A model generated the notes under the pieces. The model had not been told where the DNA came from. It saw only the letters and a list, made by a program, of their open reading frames with translations, and searched no databases. From Haloarcula pelagica (GTDB lineage Archaea > Halobacteriota > Halobacteria > Halobacteriales > Haloarculaceae): 64,000 bases of DNA. Location of the stretch: positions 496,001-560,000 of the forward strand of contig NZ_CP126161.1 of NCBI RefSeq assembly GCF_030127105.1, given 5' to 3'. Below, piece by piece: positions 8,901 to 17,260 of this stretch. The translations under genes were made by a program, and so were the position numbers. Position 1 is the first letter of the stretch; each line of letters opens with the position of its first letter.

Positions 8901-9941
8901 ATGCGCGCTGCCCGCTACCATGGCCCGGGAGAGATCAGTATCGACGAGGTGCCCGACCCCACCATCGAATCGCCGACCGACGCCGTCGTCCGGGTGACAC
9001 ACACTGCGGTCTGTGGCTCTGACCTGTGGTTCTATCGGGGCGAGAGTGACCGCGAGGAGGGTTCCCGCGTCGGCCACGAGCCCATGGGGATCGTCGAGGA
9101 AGTCGGCGATGCCGTCCGCCACGTCCGGCCCGGCGACCGCGTGTTCGCCCCGTTCTCGATCAGTTGTGGGGCCTGTGAGTACTGCCGAAAGGGAGTGCAC
9201 ACCTCCTGTGAGAACGGTGGCTTCTGGGGGAGCATGACCGACGGGGCACAGGGCGAGCAGATCCGCGTGCCACAGGCAAACGGGACCCTGGTCCGGGTGC
9301 CAGACCGGTACGCCGACGATCAGGACGTGTTGCAGTCCGTGCTCCCGCTGACGGACGTGATGTGTACCGGCCACCACGCGGCGGTCAGCGCCGGCGTCAA
9401 GGAGGGCAGTACCTGTGCCGTCGTCGGCGACGGCGCGGTCGGGCTCTGTGCCGTGCTTGCGGCCCGGCGCCTGGGCGCGAACCGGATCGTCGCGCTGGGC
9501 CACCACGAGGATCGCCTGGAGATCGCGGAGTCGTTCGGCGCGACAGATACCATCTCGGCGCGGGGCGAGGCCGCCGTCGAGGAACTCCGTGCGCTCACCG
9601 CCGGTGGGGTCGACCACGCCATGGAGTGTGTCGGGATGGGTGCGGCGATGGAGACGGCCATCGACATCACCCGTCCGGGCGGGACCGTCGGCTACGTCGG
9701 GGTCCCACACGGTGTCGAGGACGGCGACCTCGTCGGCTCGCTGTTCGGCAAGAACGTCACGCTCGCCGGCGGGGTCGCGCCGGTCCGGGCCTACGTCGAC
9801 GACCTGCTCGAAGACGTTCTCCAGGGGACGCTCGACCCCGCGCCGGTGTTCACGAAGACCGTCGACCTCAACGGCGTACCCGAGGGCTACCGGGCGATGG
9901 ACGAACGCGAGGCGATCAAAGTGTTCGTCGACCTCACCTGA
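8901..9941 (+). CDS. Zinc-dependent alcohol dehydrogenase family (MDR) protein
   Basis: A 346-residue medium-chain dehydrogenase. It has the catalytic-zinc Cys and Glu-His region (A-V-C-G-S-D-L-W-F-Y, then V-G-H-E-P-M-G), a structural-zinc lobe with only part of the usual four cysteines (C-G-A-C-E-Y-C...C), and a cofactor fold with G-D-G-A-V-G. It probably oxidises an alcohol or polyol with NAD(P)+; the substrate is not predictable. It begins divergently from the rhomboid gene. Confidence 0.88.
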   Translation: MRAARYHGPGEISIDEVPDPTIESPTDAVVRVTHTAVCGSDLWFYRGESDREEGSRVGHEPMGIVEEVGDAVRHVRPGDRVFAPFSISCGACEYCRKGVHTSCENGGFWGSMTDGAQGEQIRVPQANGTLVRVPDRYADDQDVLQSVLPLTDVMCTGHHAAVSAGVKEGSTCAVVGDGAVGLCAVLAARRLGANRIVALGHHEDRLEIAESFGATDTISARGEAAVEELRALTAGGVDHAMECVGMGAAMETAIDITRPGGTVGYVGVPHGVEDGDLVGSLFGKNVTLAGGVAPVRAYVDDLLEDVLQGTLDPAPVFTKTVDLNGVPEGYRAMDEREAIKVFVDLT

Positions 9942-9968
9942 GAGAAGCCGGCTTCGCTGCTGTCCGTG

Positions 9969-10892
9969 TCACTCCGCGACCGCGCGCAGGACGCCGATCC
10001 AGGCCGGTTCGCCGTCGTACTCGATCGAGCCGCCCGAGACCTCGACCGTCACCGTCTCGCCGTCCGCCCGGACGCCCGTGAACTCGGCGTCGAACGACTG
10101 GGGGTCGCCGTCCTCGGAGCCACGGACAGCATCGAGGAACCGCTCGCGGTCGTCGGCCGTCGTCAAGCGCTCGGGACTGGCACCGACGAGATCGTTCTGC
10201 GTGTAGCCGAACGTCTCCGCGAGCTTCTCGTTGACGTAGACGAACTCCCGGTCCTGGATGATACAGACGCCGGCGAGTTCCTGCTCGACGAGGCGCTGGT
10301 ACCACGAGAGGGCGTTCCAGAACTGCTGTTCGGTCCGGTACTGGTCGACGGCGTTCTCGACCCGGTTGGCGAGCACCTCGTACTGGTCGGTGCCCATCTC
10401 CTTTTGCATGTAGTCGGTGACGCCGGCGGCGATCGCCTCCGAGGCGATCTCTTCGCTGCCCTTGCCGGTAAAGAGGATAAAGGGGAGTTCCGGATACCGG
10501 TCGCGGACGATTTCGAGGAACTCCAGGCCGTCGGTGTTTGGCATCTGGTAGTCGCTGACGATGCAGTCGAACTGCGCCGTTTCGAGGCGGTTTAGCGCCG
10601 GGACCACGCTGGTCTCGGTCACGACGGCGAAGTCGTCGTTGATCTGTTCGAGGAACGTCTCGACCAGATCGCCGATCTGTGGATCGTCGTCGACGTGGAG
10701 CACGCGGACCTGCTGTTCCTCGTCGATGTTCGCCAGCGGAATCGGGACCTCCGTCGGTGTTGCCTCGGATGTCTCGGAGGATTCGGTTCTGATCAACGGG
10801 ATGGTTCTGTCGACCACCCGCCTGCTTCCCCGAAGTGAGGAGCGGGACAGTTCGACACTCCCTGCGTCGTCGATCGGGCCATCAGCGGTCAT
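9969..10892 (-). CDS. Receiver-PAS signalling protein
   Basis: A 307-residue protein. After a variable N-terminus of about 60 residues comes a receiver domain: acidic pair V-D-D-D (67-70), phospho-Asp114 in V-S-D-Y-Q-M-P, and Lys144 in F-T-G-K-G. A PAS domain fills the C-terminal third (F-V-Y-V-N-E-K-L-A-E-T-F-G-Y). There is no histidine kinase, HTH or other output domain, so it probably relays a signal by protein contact. No partner kinase is next to it. I chose the ATG at 10892; a longer open frame reaches 11072 but is poor in haloarchaeal protein composition. Confidence 0.85.
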   Translation of the reverse strand: MTADGPIDDAGSVELSRSSLRGSRRVVDRTIPLIRTESSETSEATPTEVPIPLANIDEEQQVRVLHVDDDPQIGDLVETFLEQINDDFAVVTETSVVPALNRLETAQFDCIVSDYQMPNTDGLEFLEIVRDRYPELPFILFTGKGSEEIASEAIAAGVTDYMQKEMGTDQYEVLANRVENAVDQYRTEQQFWNALSWYQRLVEQELAGVCIIQDREFVYVNEKLAETFGYTQNDLVGASPERLTTADDRERFLDAVRGSEDGDPQSFDAEFTGVRADGETVTVEVSGGSIEYDGEPAWIGVLRAVAE

Positions 10893-11288
10893 CGCACGCC
10901 TCCGGAGCCGGTAACCGCGCCGCACACGACCGACATCCCGGGAGCGGGGGGTATCGTCGATCGGACGTGACCCCGGGTACCGTCGGTTTTTGCATTCCCT
11001 TGCGTCATCTCTCTGTAATTCTATCCTCTGGTAGGGTGGCTGGTCACAAAACAATACTGATAGTAGATACATCGAAGAGAGGCACGAAATAATCAGATCC
11101 TACCACTGCACCCCTGGAGCGCCCCACCGGTTTCCCCTCGAAGCCGCTGTCGACGCTAACGACTGCGAGACACCCAGCAGCCGACTCCTAATGAAACTGA
11201 CTATTAATTCACAGTTAATATAAGCTATAATATGTCAGAACTGTTCAAAAATTTTTAATTTAATCGCGCCTGACAGTGACAATGTATC
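10893..11288. other. Intergenic region, AT-rich at its right end
   Basis: A stretch of 396 bases between the receiver-PAS gene and the 44-residue peptide gene. The left part is GC-rich and shows no coding signal. From about 11190 it becomes strikingly AT-rich, with runs of T and A, and ends in the promoter of the small peptide. No RNA gene or repeat was recognised. Confidence 0.6.
11252..11263 (+). promoter_or_regulatory. TATA box of the small membrane peptide gene
   Basis: TTTTTAATTTAA lies 26-37 bases before the ATG at 11289 in an AT-rich tract. This is a strong match in composition and spacing for a leaderless haloarchaeal promoter, and it supports expression of the short gene. Confidence 0.6.
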
Positions 11289-11423
11289 ATGTCCGATTCC
11301 ACCATGAAAGAGTTCCTGGCGGACCACCCACGAATGATCGGCGCACTGTTCACCATCCTGCTGTTGCTGTCACAGGCTGGGAACGTGGCTGCGAACAACG
11401 GTGCGACTATCAGCGGCCCCTGA
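11289..11423 (+). CDS. 44-residue hydrophobic peptide (DUF7503-like)
   Basis: A short gene encoding 44 residues. A charged N-terminus (M-S-D-S-T-M-K-E-F-L-A-D-H-P-R) leads into one hydrophobic helix (about 16-31, rich in Ile and Leu) and a small polar tail ending T-I-S-G-P. I recall a family of haloarchaeal peptides with the same H-P-R-M-I-G core and S-G-P end, catalogued I think as DUF7503; I am not certain of the number. No function is known to me. It has its own promoter and is convergent with the CHAT protease gene 61 bases away. Confidence 0.7.
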   Translation: MSDSTMKEFLADHPRMIGALFTILLLLSQAGNVAANNGATISGP

Positions 11424-11484
11424 GACGGTCTGGGAAAAGCTTCGCCTTCTTCGATTATGTGAACTTACACAGCAGCCACAGCCG

Positions 11485-13557
11485 TCACAGAAGCTTCTCG
11501 AACTGTAAAGCGGTACTCCAGCGTAGTTCGCCGTCTATACGGACCGGAACCTCTTCGAGTTGGACGAACTCGATCAGTTCTTCCCTGGAGACGTGGAACG
11601 TATCGAGCGAACCCGAACTCAAGAAGTAGTTGTCCCCGTTCTCGATGAACGGCATAAATATACTCCCTAGCCCTCTGTCGTCGGTCGCGTACGTGACAAT
11701 CTCCACCTCGTAGCCCTCGTCACACTCCGTGATGTCGAGGAGGTTCGGTGTCCCGCTGGCGGGTTGGGTCACCGTGATACCGCCGTCACCGACGACGATG
11801 TACTGGCCCCCCATCGGGCTGACTTCACGAGAGATGGTGAGTGCCGCTCGGAGCGGGAACCCGCTGTTGAGCAGGCGCGCGGTCGAACTCCCGATCTCGA
11901 CGGCGTCGTCGTTGAGGATCTCGTTGAGGGTGACGATCCCGCCGATCGCTCCGTTCTCGATGAGTGCGAGCCCTTGGTGGTAGGAGTTACACGCGTTCAA
12001 CAGGAACGTGTCGACGCCGACGGTGTCCACACTCGCGGCGTCGAGTTTCCCGTCCTCGCAGGTGAACCCCTCGTGGTCCGTGTGCCCGATGTAGTGGAAG
12101 AAGTCCGTCGGGGCGGCCAACACGTCGGCCAGGTCGTCGGTCGTCAGGTTCTCGCGGACGGTCACGTCGAACGGGAGGTCCGCTCGGTTGCCGTACACCT
12201 CGTCGGCGATCTGGCGCTCCTGTTCCATCCGGGCGTCGTTCTGGACGACGGTGATGGAGATGTCTCCGGCCGTCTCCTCCCGGTCCAGGCGGTTCCGGAA
12301 CGCGTCCGTGGTCAGTTTGCTGGCGCCGATGGGGATACTGTCGCCGATCCAGGCCTGTTCGAGGGTGTCCGCCGACTGCGGTTCGACGTACTCCGACTCG
12401 GCGCTGGTGTCCGCGCTCGCGGAACGGGTGATGACATCGTCCCTGGTGAACTCCGCTTCGAGTCCTGCGGGGACAGTCGGTTCGCTGGGGCCGGTACCCT
12501 GCTGCGTTCGAACGATAGCGAGGTCGTCGACGACGAACGGCAGTTGCTCGGCGTTCTCGGCTGTCGGGTCGATGTGGGTGGTCAAGCGCCACTCGGGGAC
12601 GTGGTCCGCGACCAGTTCGTACGGGATGTCGAGGTACGCTTCGACCTGTTCGGTGAGCGGGCGGTCGTACAGCGCGGCGAAGTCGATGTCGACGAGGGGT
12701 TCGATCTCTCCGCGCTCGTGTAAGTCGAGTTCGTAGTACCCCTCGGTCCTGGTGACACAGTCGAGGAAGAACAGCTGTTTGAGCGTCCGCTCGACGGCCC
12801 GCTCGTACCCGTCCGGTCCGGACAGCGAGTACTCGAAGCCGTCGTCGGTCGTCAGCCGCGGTGTCGGCGCCGGTTCCAGCGAGGCGCCCAGGTAGTACGA
12901 AAGCGGCGCGGCGACGAACGCGGCGGACAGCGTCGGCGGGAGTTCGAGCGTGACGCCGGTCTCCGGTCGCTCGATGGACTCGGGGATGTCGAGTTCGTCG
13001 CCGAGTTCCAGCGCCGGGGGATGACCTCGAAGCGTCGGATACGAGCGCTCGGGATCGGTCGTCTTGAGCGCCGACCCGAACGTCTCGATGGCGGTCAGCA
13101 TGTCCGTCGGGTCCGTCGTCGTCGTCACCGTCGCGGCCGGGCGGTCGTGGCGGGACCGCGCGCCGACCGCGACTGTCGTCGGCTCCGGGAACTCGATTCG
13201 TGTCTGGTCCATGTCGACGCTGACCTGCGCGGCCGACTCGACCCGGACGTACGTCTTGATCCGGGTACAGAGGTCCAGACTGTAGCTCTCGGTCGGGACC
13301 GACGCCTGTTCGAACTGCTTGACCTCCGCGACCGTCTCCCCGTCGGCGTCTCGGACGTAGACCGGGACGATGGTCGGGAGGACCAGCGAACTGGTCTCGA
13401 AGGCGACGGCCTGGCTGACCGGGAACCGAAACGAGTCGGTATCGACGGGCCGTGGCGAGACCGACTCTGGTGTCCGGAGCTGGTAGCGCTGGCGCTCGAC
13501 GCGGTCGATGACGCTGATTCCTGGCCTCTCGGCGAGTGGTTCGAACGTGACGTTCAT
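11485..13557 (-). CDS. CHAT-domain (caspase-like) protease
   Basis: A 690-residue soluble protein. The C-terminal third has the CHAT Cys-His pair: His492 in H-Y-I-G-H-T-D-H-E-G after a strand, and Cys523 in L-L-N-A-C-N-S-Y-H-Q-G. A segment resembling the rest of the fold follows (G-A-I-G-G-I-V-T-L and the R-A-A-L-T-I-S-R helix). The first 400 residues are beta-rich and acidic and match no domain I recognise; no TPR repeats are obvious. CHAT enzymes are separase/caspase relatives that act in regulated proteolysis, often in immune or cell-death systems. A 15-base palindrome lies just before its start. Confidence 0.8.
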   Translation of the reverse strand: MNVTFEPLAERPGISVIDRVERQRYQLRTPESVSPRPVDTDSFRFPVSQAVAFETSSLVLPTIVPVYVRDADGETVAEVKQFEQASVPTESYSLDLCTRIKTYVRVESAAQVSVDMDQTRIEFPEPTTVAVGARSRHDRPAATVTTTTDPTDMLTAIETFGSALKTTDPERSYPTLRGHPPALELGDELDIPESIERPETGVTLELPPTLSAAFVAAPLSYYLGASLEPAPTPRLTTDDGFEYSLSGPDGYERAVERTLKQLFFLDCVTRTEGYYELDLHERGEIEPLVDIDFAALYDRPLTEQVEAYLDIPYELVADHVPEWRLTTHIDPTAENAEQLPFVVDDLAIVRTQQGTGPSEPTVPAGLEAEFTRDDVITRSASADTSAESEYVEPQSADTLEQAWIGDSIPIGASKLTTDAFRNRLDREETAGDISITVVQNDARMEQERQIADEVYGNRADLPFDVTVRENLTTDDLADVLAAPTDFFHYIGHTDHEGFTCEDGKLDAASVDTVGVDTFLLNACNSYHQGLALIENGAIGGIVTLNEILNDDAVEIGSSTARLLNSGFPLRAALTISREVSPMGGQYIVVGDGGITVTQPASGTPNLLDITECDEGYEVEIVTYATDDRGLGSIFMPFIENGDNYFLSSGSLDTFHVSREELIEFVQLEEVPVRIDGELRWSTALQFEKLL

Positions 13558-13563
13558 CTGTGT

Positions 13564-13578
13564 CCGATCGTCGATCGG
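13564..13578. repeat. 15-base inverted repeat before the CHAT gene
   Basis: CCGATCG-T-CGATCGG is a perfect 7-1-7 inverted repeat, 7-21 bases before the CHAT start codon. A regulator site there could block transcription or translation initiation. GATCG-type palindromes arise by chance in GC-rich DNA, so this is tentative. Confidence 0.35.
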
Positions 13579-13668
13579 GTCTCTTGTGTCTACGTTGCGT
13601 GCAAGAAGTGCAAAAAGATATCGCCCCGAGCGAAACGGGCAAGGGTCCCGGTCCCGAACGACCAGTCA

Positions 13669-14121
13669 GTGAAGGAGTTCGAGCGCAAGCAACTGTTAGA
13701 GCGCATCGAACGGGACGGTGCGACGGTCGGCGCCGACATCCCCGACGAGATCACCGTCCAGGGCGAGGAGATCGAACTGCGGTCGTTCGTCTTCGAGATC
13801 AAGCGCCGGGAGACGGTCCCGCGGGGCGAGCGCGAGCGGGTCGACCGCGCGAAGAAGAACCTCCGCCGGGAGCGCCTCCAGCGCAAGCAACGCATCGAGG
13901 ACGGGGAGGTCAGCTACGAGGAGGGCGAGCGGCTGGCGAGCGCCATCATCGGGATCGACCGGGCGCTGAACGCGCTCGAACAGCTCGGCCCGGCCAACCT
14001 CGAACAGGAGGAACGGGCACAGGAGGCCGCCGACCAGAAGCGATGGATGAAGTTCCTGCGCAAGGCACTGGGGCACGAGGACGCGGACTCCGGCACCGGC
14101 CGTGCCGGGCGAGGGAGATAA
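13669..14121 (+). CDS. DUF5788-family protein
   Basis: A 150-residue, highly charged, mostly helical protein (many R-E-R and K-K-N-L-R-R-E-R-L-Q-R stretches) of a haloarchaeal family of unknown function. The start is a GTG giving M-K-E-F-E-R-K-Q-L-L-E-R, which matches the family beginning. It overlaps the region just before polX, whose GTG start lies one base after this stop, so the two are probably one transcript. Confidence 0.7.
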   Translation: MKEFERKQLLERIERDGATVGADIPDEITVQGEEIELRSFVFEIKRRETVPRGERERVDRAKKNLRRERLQRKQRIEDGEVSYEEGERLASAIIGIDRALNALEQLGPANLEQEERAQEAADQKRWMKFLRKALGHEDADSGTGRAGRGR

Positions 14122-14122
14122 C

Positions 14123-15859
14123 GTGAGCCGAAACGACGAGATCGCGACGGAGCTGGAAGCGTTCGCCGACCTGCTGGAGGCGAAAGGCGTCGAGTACAAA
14201 CCCCGTGCCTACCGGCGGGCGGCCGAGAACATCCGCGAGTACCCCGGGGCCATCGAGGGACTGGCCGCCGACGGCACCGACGCTGTCGGGGAGATCGACG
14301 GCGTCGGCGACGCCATCTCCGCGAAGGTCGTCGAGTACGTCGAGACCGGCGAGATCGGCGAACTCGCGGAGCTGCGCGCGGAGCTACCCGTCGACATGGC
14401 GGCACTGACCGCCGTCGAGGGCGTCGGCCCCAAGACCGTCGGAAAGCTGTACGACGCCCTGGGGATCACGACGCTGGACGAACTCGAAGCGGCCGCCGAG
14501 GCGGGCGACATCCAGGACGTGAAGGGCTTTGGCGCCAAGACGGAACAGAACATCCTCGACAACATCGACTTCGCACGGGAGGCCCACGAGCGGGCGCTGC
14601 TGGGCGAGGCCCGTCCCTACGGCGAGGAGATCCGTGACTACCTCGCGGGCGTCGACACCGTCGACCGCTGTGCGCTGGGCGGGTCGATCCGGCGCTGGAA
14701 GCCGACCATCGGCGACGTGGACGTACTGGTCGGCAGCGACGACGAGACCGCCGTCGTCGACGCCTTCACCGACTGGGAGGGGACCGACCGGGTCATCGAG
14801 GCCGGCGAGACGAAAGCCAGCGTCCGCGCGGGCGGCGTACGGGTCGACCTGCGCGTGGTCGTCCCCGAGGAGTTCGGCGCCGCGTTGCAGTATTTCACCG
14901 GGAGCAAGGCTCACAACGTCGCCGTGCGCAACCGGGCCATCGAGCGGGACCTGAAGGTCAACGAGTACGGCGTGTTCGACATCGAGGGCATCGAGGACGA
15001 CGACCAGCGGGCGGGTCGCCTGGTCGCGAGCGAGACCGAGGAAGCAGTCTACGAGGCTCTCGGGATGGAGTGGATGCCGCCGGAACTCCGCGAGGACCGC
15101 GGCGAGGTCGCGGCCGCGGCGGCCGGCGAGTTGCCGGCCCTGCTGGCCGAGGGCGACATCCGCGGGGACCTCCACACCCACAGCGACTGGTCCGACGGCG
15201 GCTACTCCGTCGCGGAGATGGTCGCGGGCGCCACCGAGTTCGGCCACGACTACATCGCGATCTCGGACCACGCGACCGGCCCCGGGATGGTCGGCGGGGT
15301 CGGCGTTCCGGACGACGAGTTGTGGGACGAACTCGACGAGATCGAGGCCGTCGCTGCCGACGCCGAGATCGACGTGTTCGCCGGCGTCGAGGCCAACATC
15401 GCGCCGGACGGCTCGATCTCGGTCGACGACGACCTGCTCGCGGCGCTGGACATCGTCGTGGCCTCGCCACACGCCGCGCTGGACGGGGACGGCACCGACC
15501 GCCTGGTCGCGGCGGCGAAACACCCCCACGTCGACGTGATCGGTCACCCGACCGGCCGGTTTCTCAACCGCCGGCCCGGGCTGGACGTGGACATCGAGCG
15601 GCTGGCGTCGGTCGCCGCCGACCACGGGACCGCCCTGGAGGTCAACGCCAGCCCCTCGCGGCTGGACCTCTCGGGGAGCGCGGTCAAACAGGCGATCGAG
15701 GCCGGCGCGACCGTCGTCATCGACACGGACGCACACGGCCCCGGCGAGTTCGAGCAGATCCGCTACGGCGTCCACACCGCCCGGCGTGGCTGGGCGGAAC
15801 CCGACGACGTACTGAACACGCAGTCGGCCGACGCGATCCGGGAGTTCATCCATGACTGA
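14123..15859 (+). CDS. polX: DNA polymerase X family with PHP domain
   Basis: A 578-residue protein. An N-terminal helix-hairpin-helix 8-kDa region (I-D-G-V-G-D-A-I-S-A-K, V-E-G-V-G-P-K-T-V-G-K-L-Y) is followed by the nucleotidyl-transferase signature G-G-S-I-R-R-W-K-P-T-I-G-D-V-D with Asp198 and Asp200. A PHP domain begins at D-L-H-T-H-S-D (349-355), giving a probable 3'-5' exonuclease or AP-endonuclease activity as in bacterial PolX. It repairs gaps in base excision repair. GTG at 14123 is preferred. The last eight bases overlap the next gene. Confidence 0.93.
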   Translation: MSRNDEIATELEAFADLLEAKGVEYKPRAYRRAAENIREYPGAIEGLAADGTDAVGEIDGVGDAISAKVVEYVETGEIGELAELRAELPVDMAALTAVEGVGPKTVGKLYDALGITTLDELEAAAEAGDIQDVKGFGAKTEQNILDNIDFAREAHERALLGEARPYGEEIRDYLAGVDTVDRCALGGSIRRWKPTIGDVDVLVGSDDETAVVDAFTDWEGTDRVIEAGETKASVRAGGVRVDLRVVVPEEFGAALQYFTGSKAHNVAVRNRAIERDLKVNEYGVFDIEGIEDDDQRAGRLVASETEEAVYEALGMEWMPPELREDRGEVAAAAAGELPALLAEGDIRGDLHTHSDWSDGGYSVAEMVAGATEFGHDYIAISDHATGPGMVGGVGVPDDELWDELDEIEAVAADAEIDVFAGVEANIAPDGSISVDDDLLAALDIVVASPHAALDGDGTDRLVAAAKHPHVDVIGHPTGRFLNRRPGLDVDIERLASVAADHGTALEVNASPSRLDLSGSAVKQAIEAGATVVIDTDAHGPGEFEQIRYGVHTARRGWAEPDDVLNTQSADAIREFIHD

Positions 15860-16355
15860 GAGCACGAGCGACGACGGGAGCGAGAACGCGCACCACCACG
15901 AACTCGATCGGGAGCCGCTGGTCCTCGACGCGATGCTCGGGACGCTGGCGACGTACCTCCGGATGTGTGGCTACGACGCCGCCTACGCCCTGGACCGAGA
16001 CGCCGAAGCCGACGAGGCCCTGCTCGCGCTGGCCCACACCGAGGCCCGCCGCCTGGTGACCAGGGACGCCGACCTCGCCGCGGAGACGCCCGACCGCGTG
16101 TTGCTCACCGAGCGCTCCGTCGAGGGACAGCTTCGGGAACTGGCCGACGAGGGCTTCGTCCTCGAACTCGCGGACCCGCCGACCTACTGTGGGACCTGCA
16201 ACGGGCGGCTCGAACCGGTCGACCGGACGGAGCCGACCCCGGAGTACGCCCCGGACCCCGACGACGAGACGCTGTGGCGGTGTCGGGACTGCGGGCAGCA
16301 CTTCTGGAAAGGGAGCCACTGGGACGACGTGGCGGCGACGCTGGCGTCGCTATAG
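15852..16355 (+). CDS. Mut7-C RNase domain protein
   Basis: A 167-residue protein. The PIN-like Mut7-C fold is seen in L-V-L-D-A-M-L-G-T-L-A-T-Y-L-R-M-C-G-Y-D and L-V-T-R-D-A-D-L, with acidic residues at the expected active site. A C-terminal zinc ribbon follows (Y-C-G-T-C-N-G ... R-C-R-D-C-G-Q). Family members are predicted RNases. The gene overlaps the end of polX by eight bases, so translation is probably coupled. It is convergent with, and overlaps by six bases, the next gene. Confidence 0.88.
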   Translation: MTESTSDDGSENAHHHELDREPLVLDAMLGTLATYLRMCGYDAAYALDRDAEADEALLALAHTEARRLVTRDADLAAETPDRVLLTERSVEGQLRELADEGFVLELADPPTYCGTCNGRLEPVDRTEPTPEYAPDPDDETLWRCRDCGQHFWKGSHWDDVAATLASL

Positions 16356-17207
16356 CTCCCGGTACTCGACCCCGAACGCCAGTTCGGCCGCCATCGTCGA
16401 GAACACGTCCCGCAGTCGTTCGAACTGGGCCGTGTCGTCCGGACAGAGCCGCGTCGGCGGAGACTCGCGGAGCCGGTGCAGCGTCCCGAAGACGACCCTG
16501 CCAAGCGAGGAGTTCGCCCGGGACCGGTAGGTCCGCCAGTCGAGGACGACCTCCTCGCTCCGGGTATCGACGAGCACCGTCTCGAGGTCCGAGAAGTGAT
16601 ACAGCTCCTGGATCAGGTCCTGATCCGGATACAGTTCGATCTGCTTGGCGCCGACGGCCGCGGCCCCTCGCCCGGGTGTCTGGGCCGTGATCGCCCCGGT
16701 CGGGAACAGCCCCGTCGCGGGGACAGGTGCCAGCGCGGACTCGATGGCCGACAGGAGCGCCGGCGACGGCTCGTGGACCCAGCGACTCGACGCCTGCTCG
16801 GGCACCGAGTCGTACCGCCACGAGCCGTCGCCGAGAGTCGTGATCCGCTCGATCCCGTGTGCCCGCCAGGAGACGACCTGATGGACGGGGATCGCTTCCG
16901 ACGCGTCGTCGATCGACAGCGCCGCCCGGACCGTCTGTCGGTCGTCCTCGCCCGCCCGGAACACGGCGGTGTCCTCGCCCGGGTCCGTCAGCCGGTCGAG
17001 CGATCGGATCGCCGCCAGGGACTCGGGGGCGTACGCGTCGAGCACATCCTCGTCGACGGTCAGAAACGCCGACTGTCCGTGTTCGAGACACGCCGAGACG
17101 ACGGCGTTCTCCGCTCGGATCCACGTCGCTCTGGTCACCGCGTCACAGGACATGTTCGTCACGACCCCGTGGGTAGCAGCGTCAGTGTCGGGCTCGGGAA
17201 CGTCCAC
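16350..17207 (-). CDS. Unknown haloarchaeal protein, paralogue A
   Basis: A 285-residue soluble protein that I do not recognise. It is clearly related to its neighbour at 17261-18145: both share W-[IV]-R-A-E-N-A-V near residue 30 and S-S-L-G-R-V-V-x-G with R-L-R-E-S-P-P near the C-terminus. Both also have a G-x-W-x-Y-x-S-V-P strand in the middle. There are no catalytic motifs, signal peptide or membrane helices. It may be a binding or regulatory protein. The pair share strand and order. Confidence 0.75.
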   Translation of the reverse strand: MDVPEPDTDAATHGVVTNMSCDAVTRATWIRAENAVVSACLEHGQSAFLTVDEDVLDAYAPESLAAIRSLDRLTDPGEDTAVFRAGEDDRQTVRAALSIDDASEAIPVHQVVSWRAHGIERITTLGDGSWRYDSVPEQASSRWVHEPSPALLSAIESALAPVPATGLFPTGAITAQTPGRGAAAVGAKQIELYPDQDLIQELYHFSDLETVLVDTRSEEVVLDWRTYRSRANSSLGRVVFGTLHRLRESPPTRLCPDDTAQFERLRDVFSTMAAELAFGVEYREL

Positions 17208-17260
17208 GCAGGGCCGTACTATCGCGACCGGTTAATCTCTGCCGGGACCGACCGAACGGC

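Noticed and set aside
7827-9710. A long minus-strand open frame running from the endonuclease V start to 9710
   Set aside because: It overlaps the rhomboid gene and the alcohol dehydrogenase gene and has the composition of GC-rich shadow frames; endonuclease V is complete from 7826.
11987-13642. A 551-residue frame opposite the CHAT gene's own frame on the same strand
   Set aside because: It is rich in Arg and Pro with no domains, the look of an out-of-frame reading of a GC-rich gene; the CHAT motifs are in the other frame.
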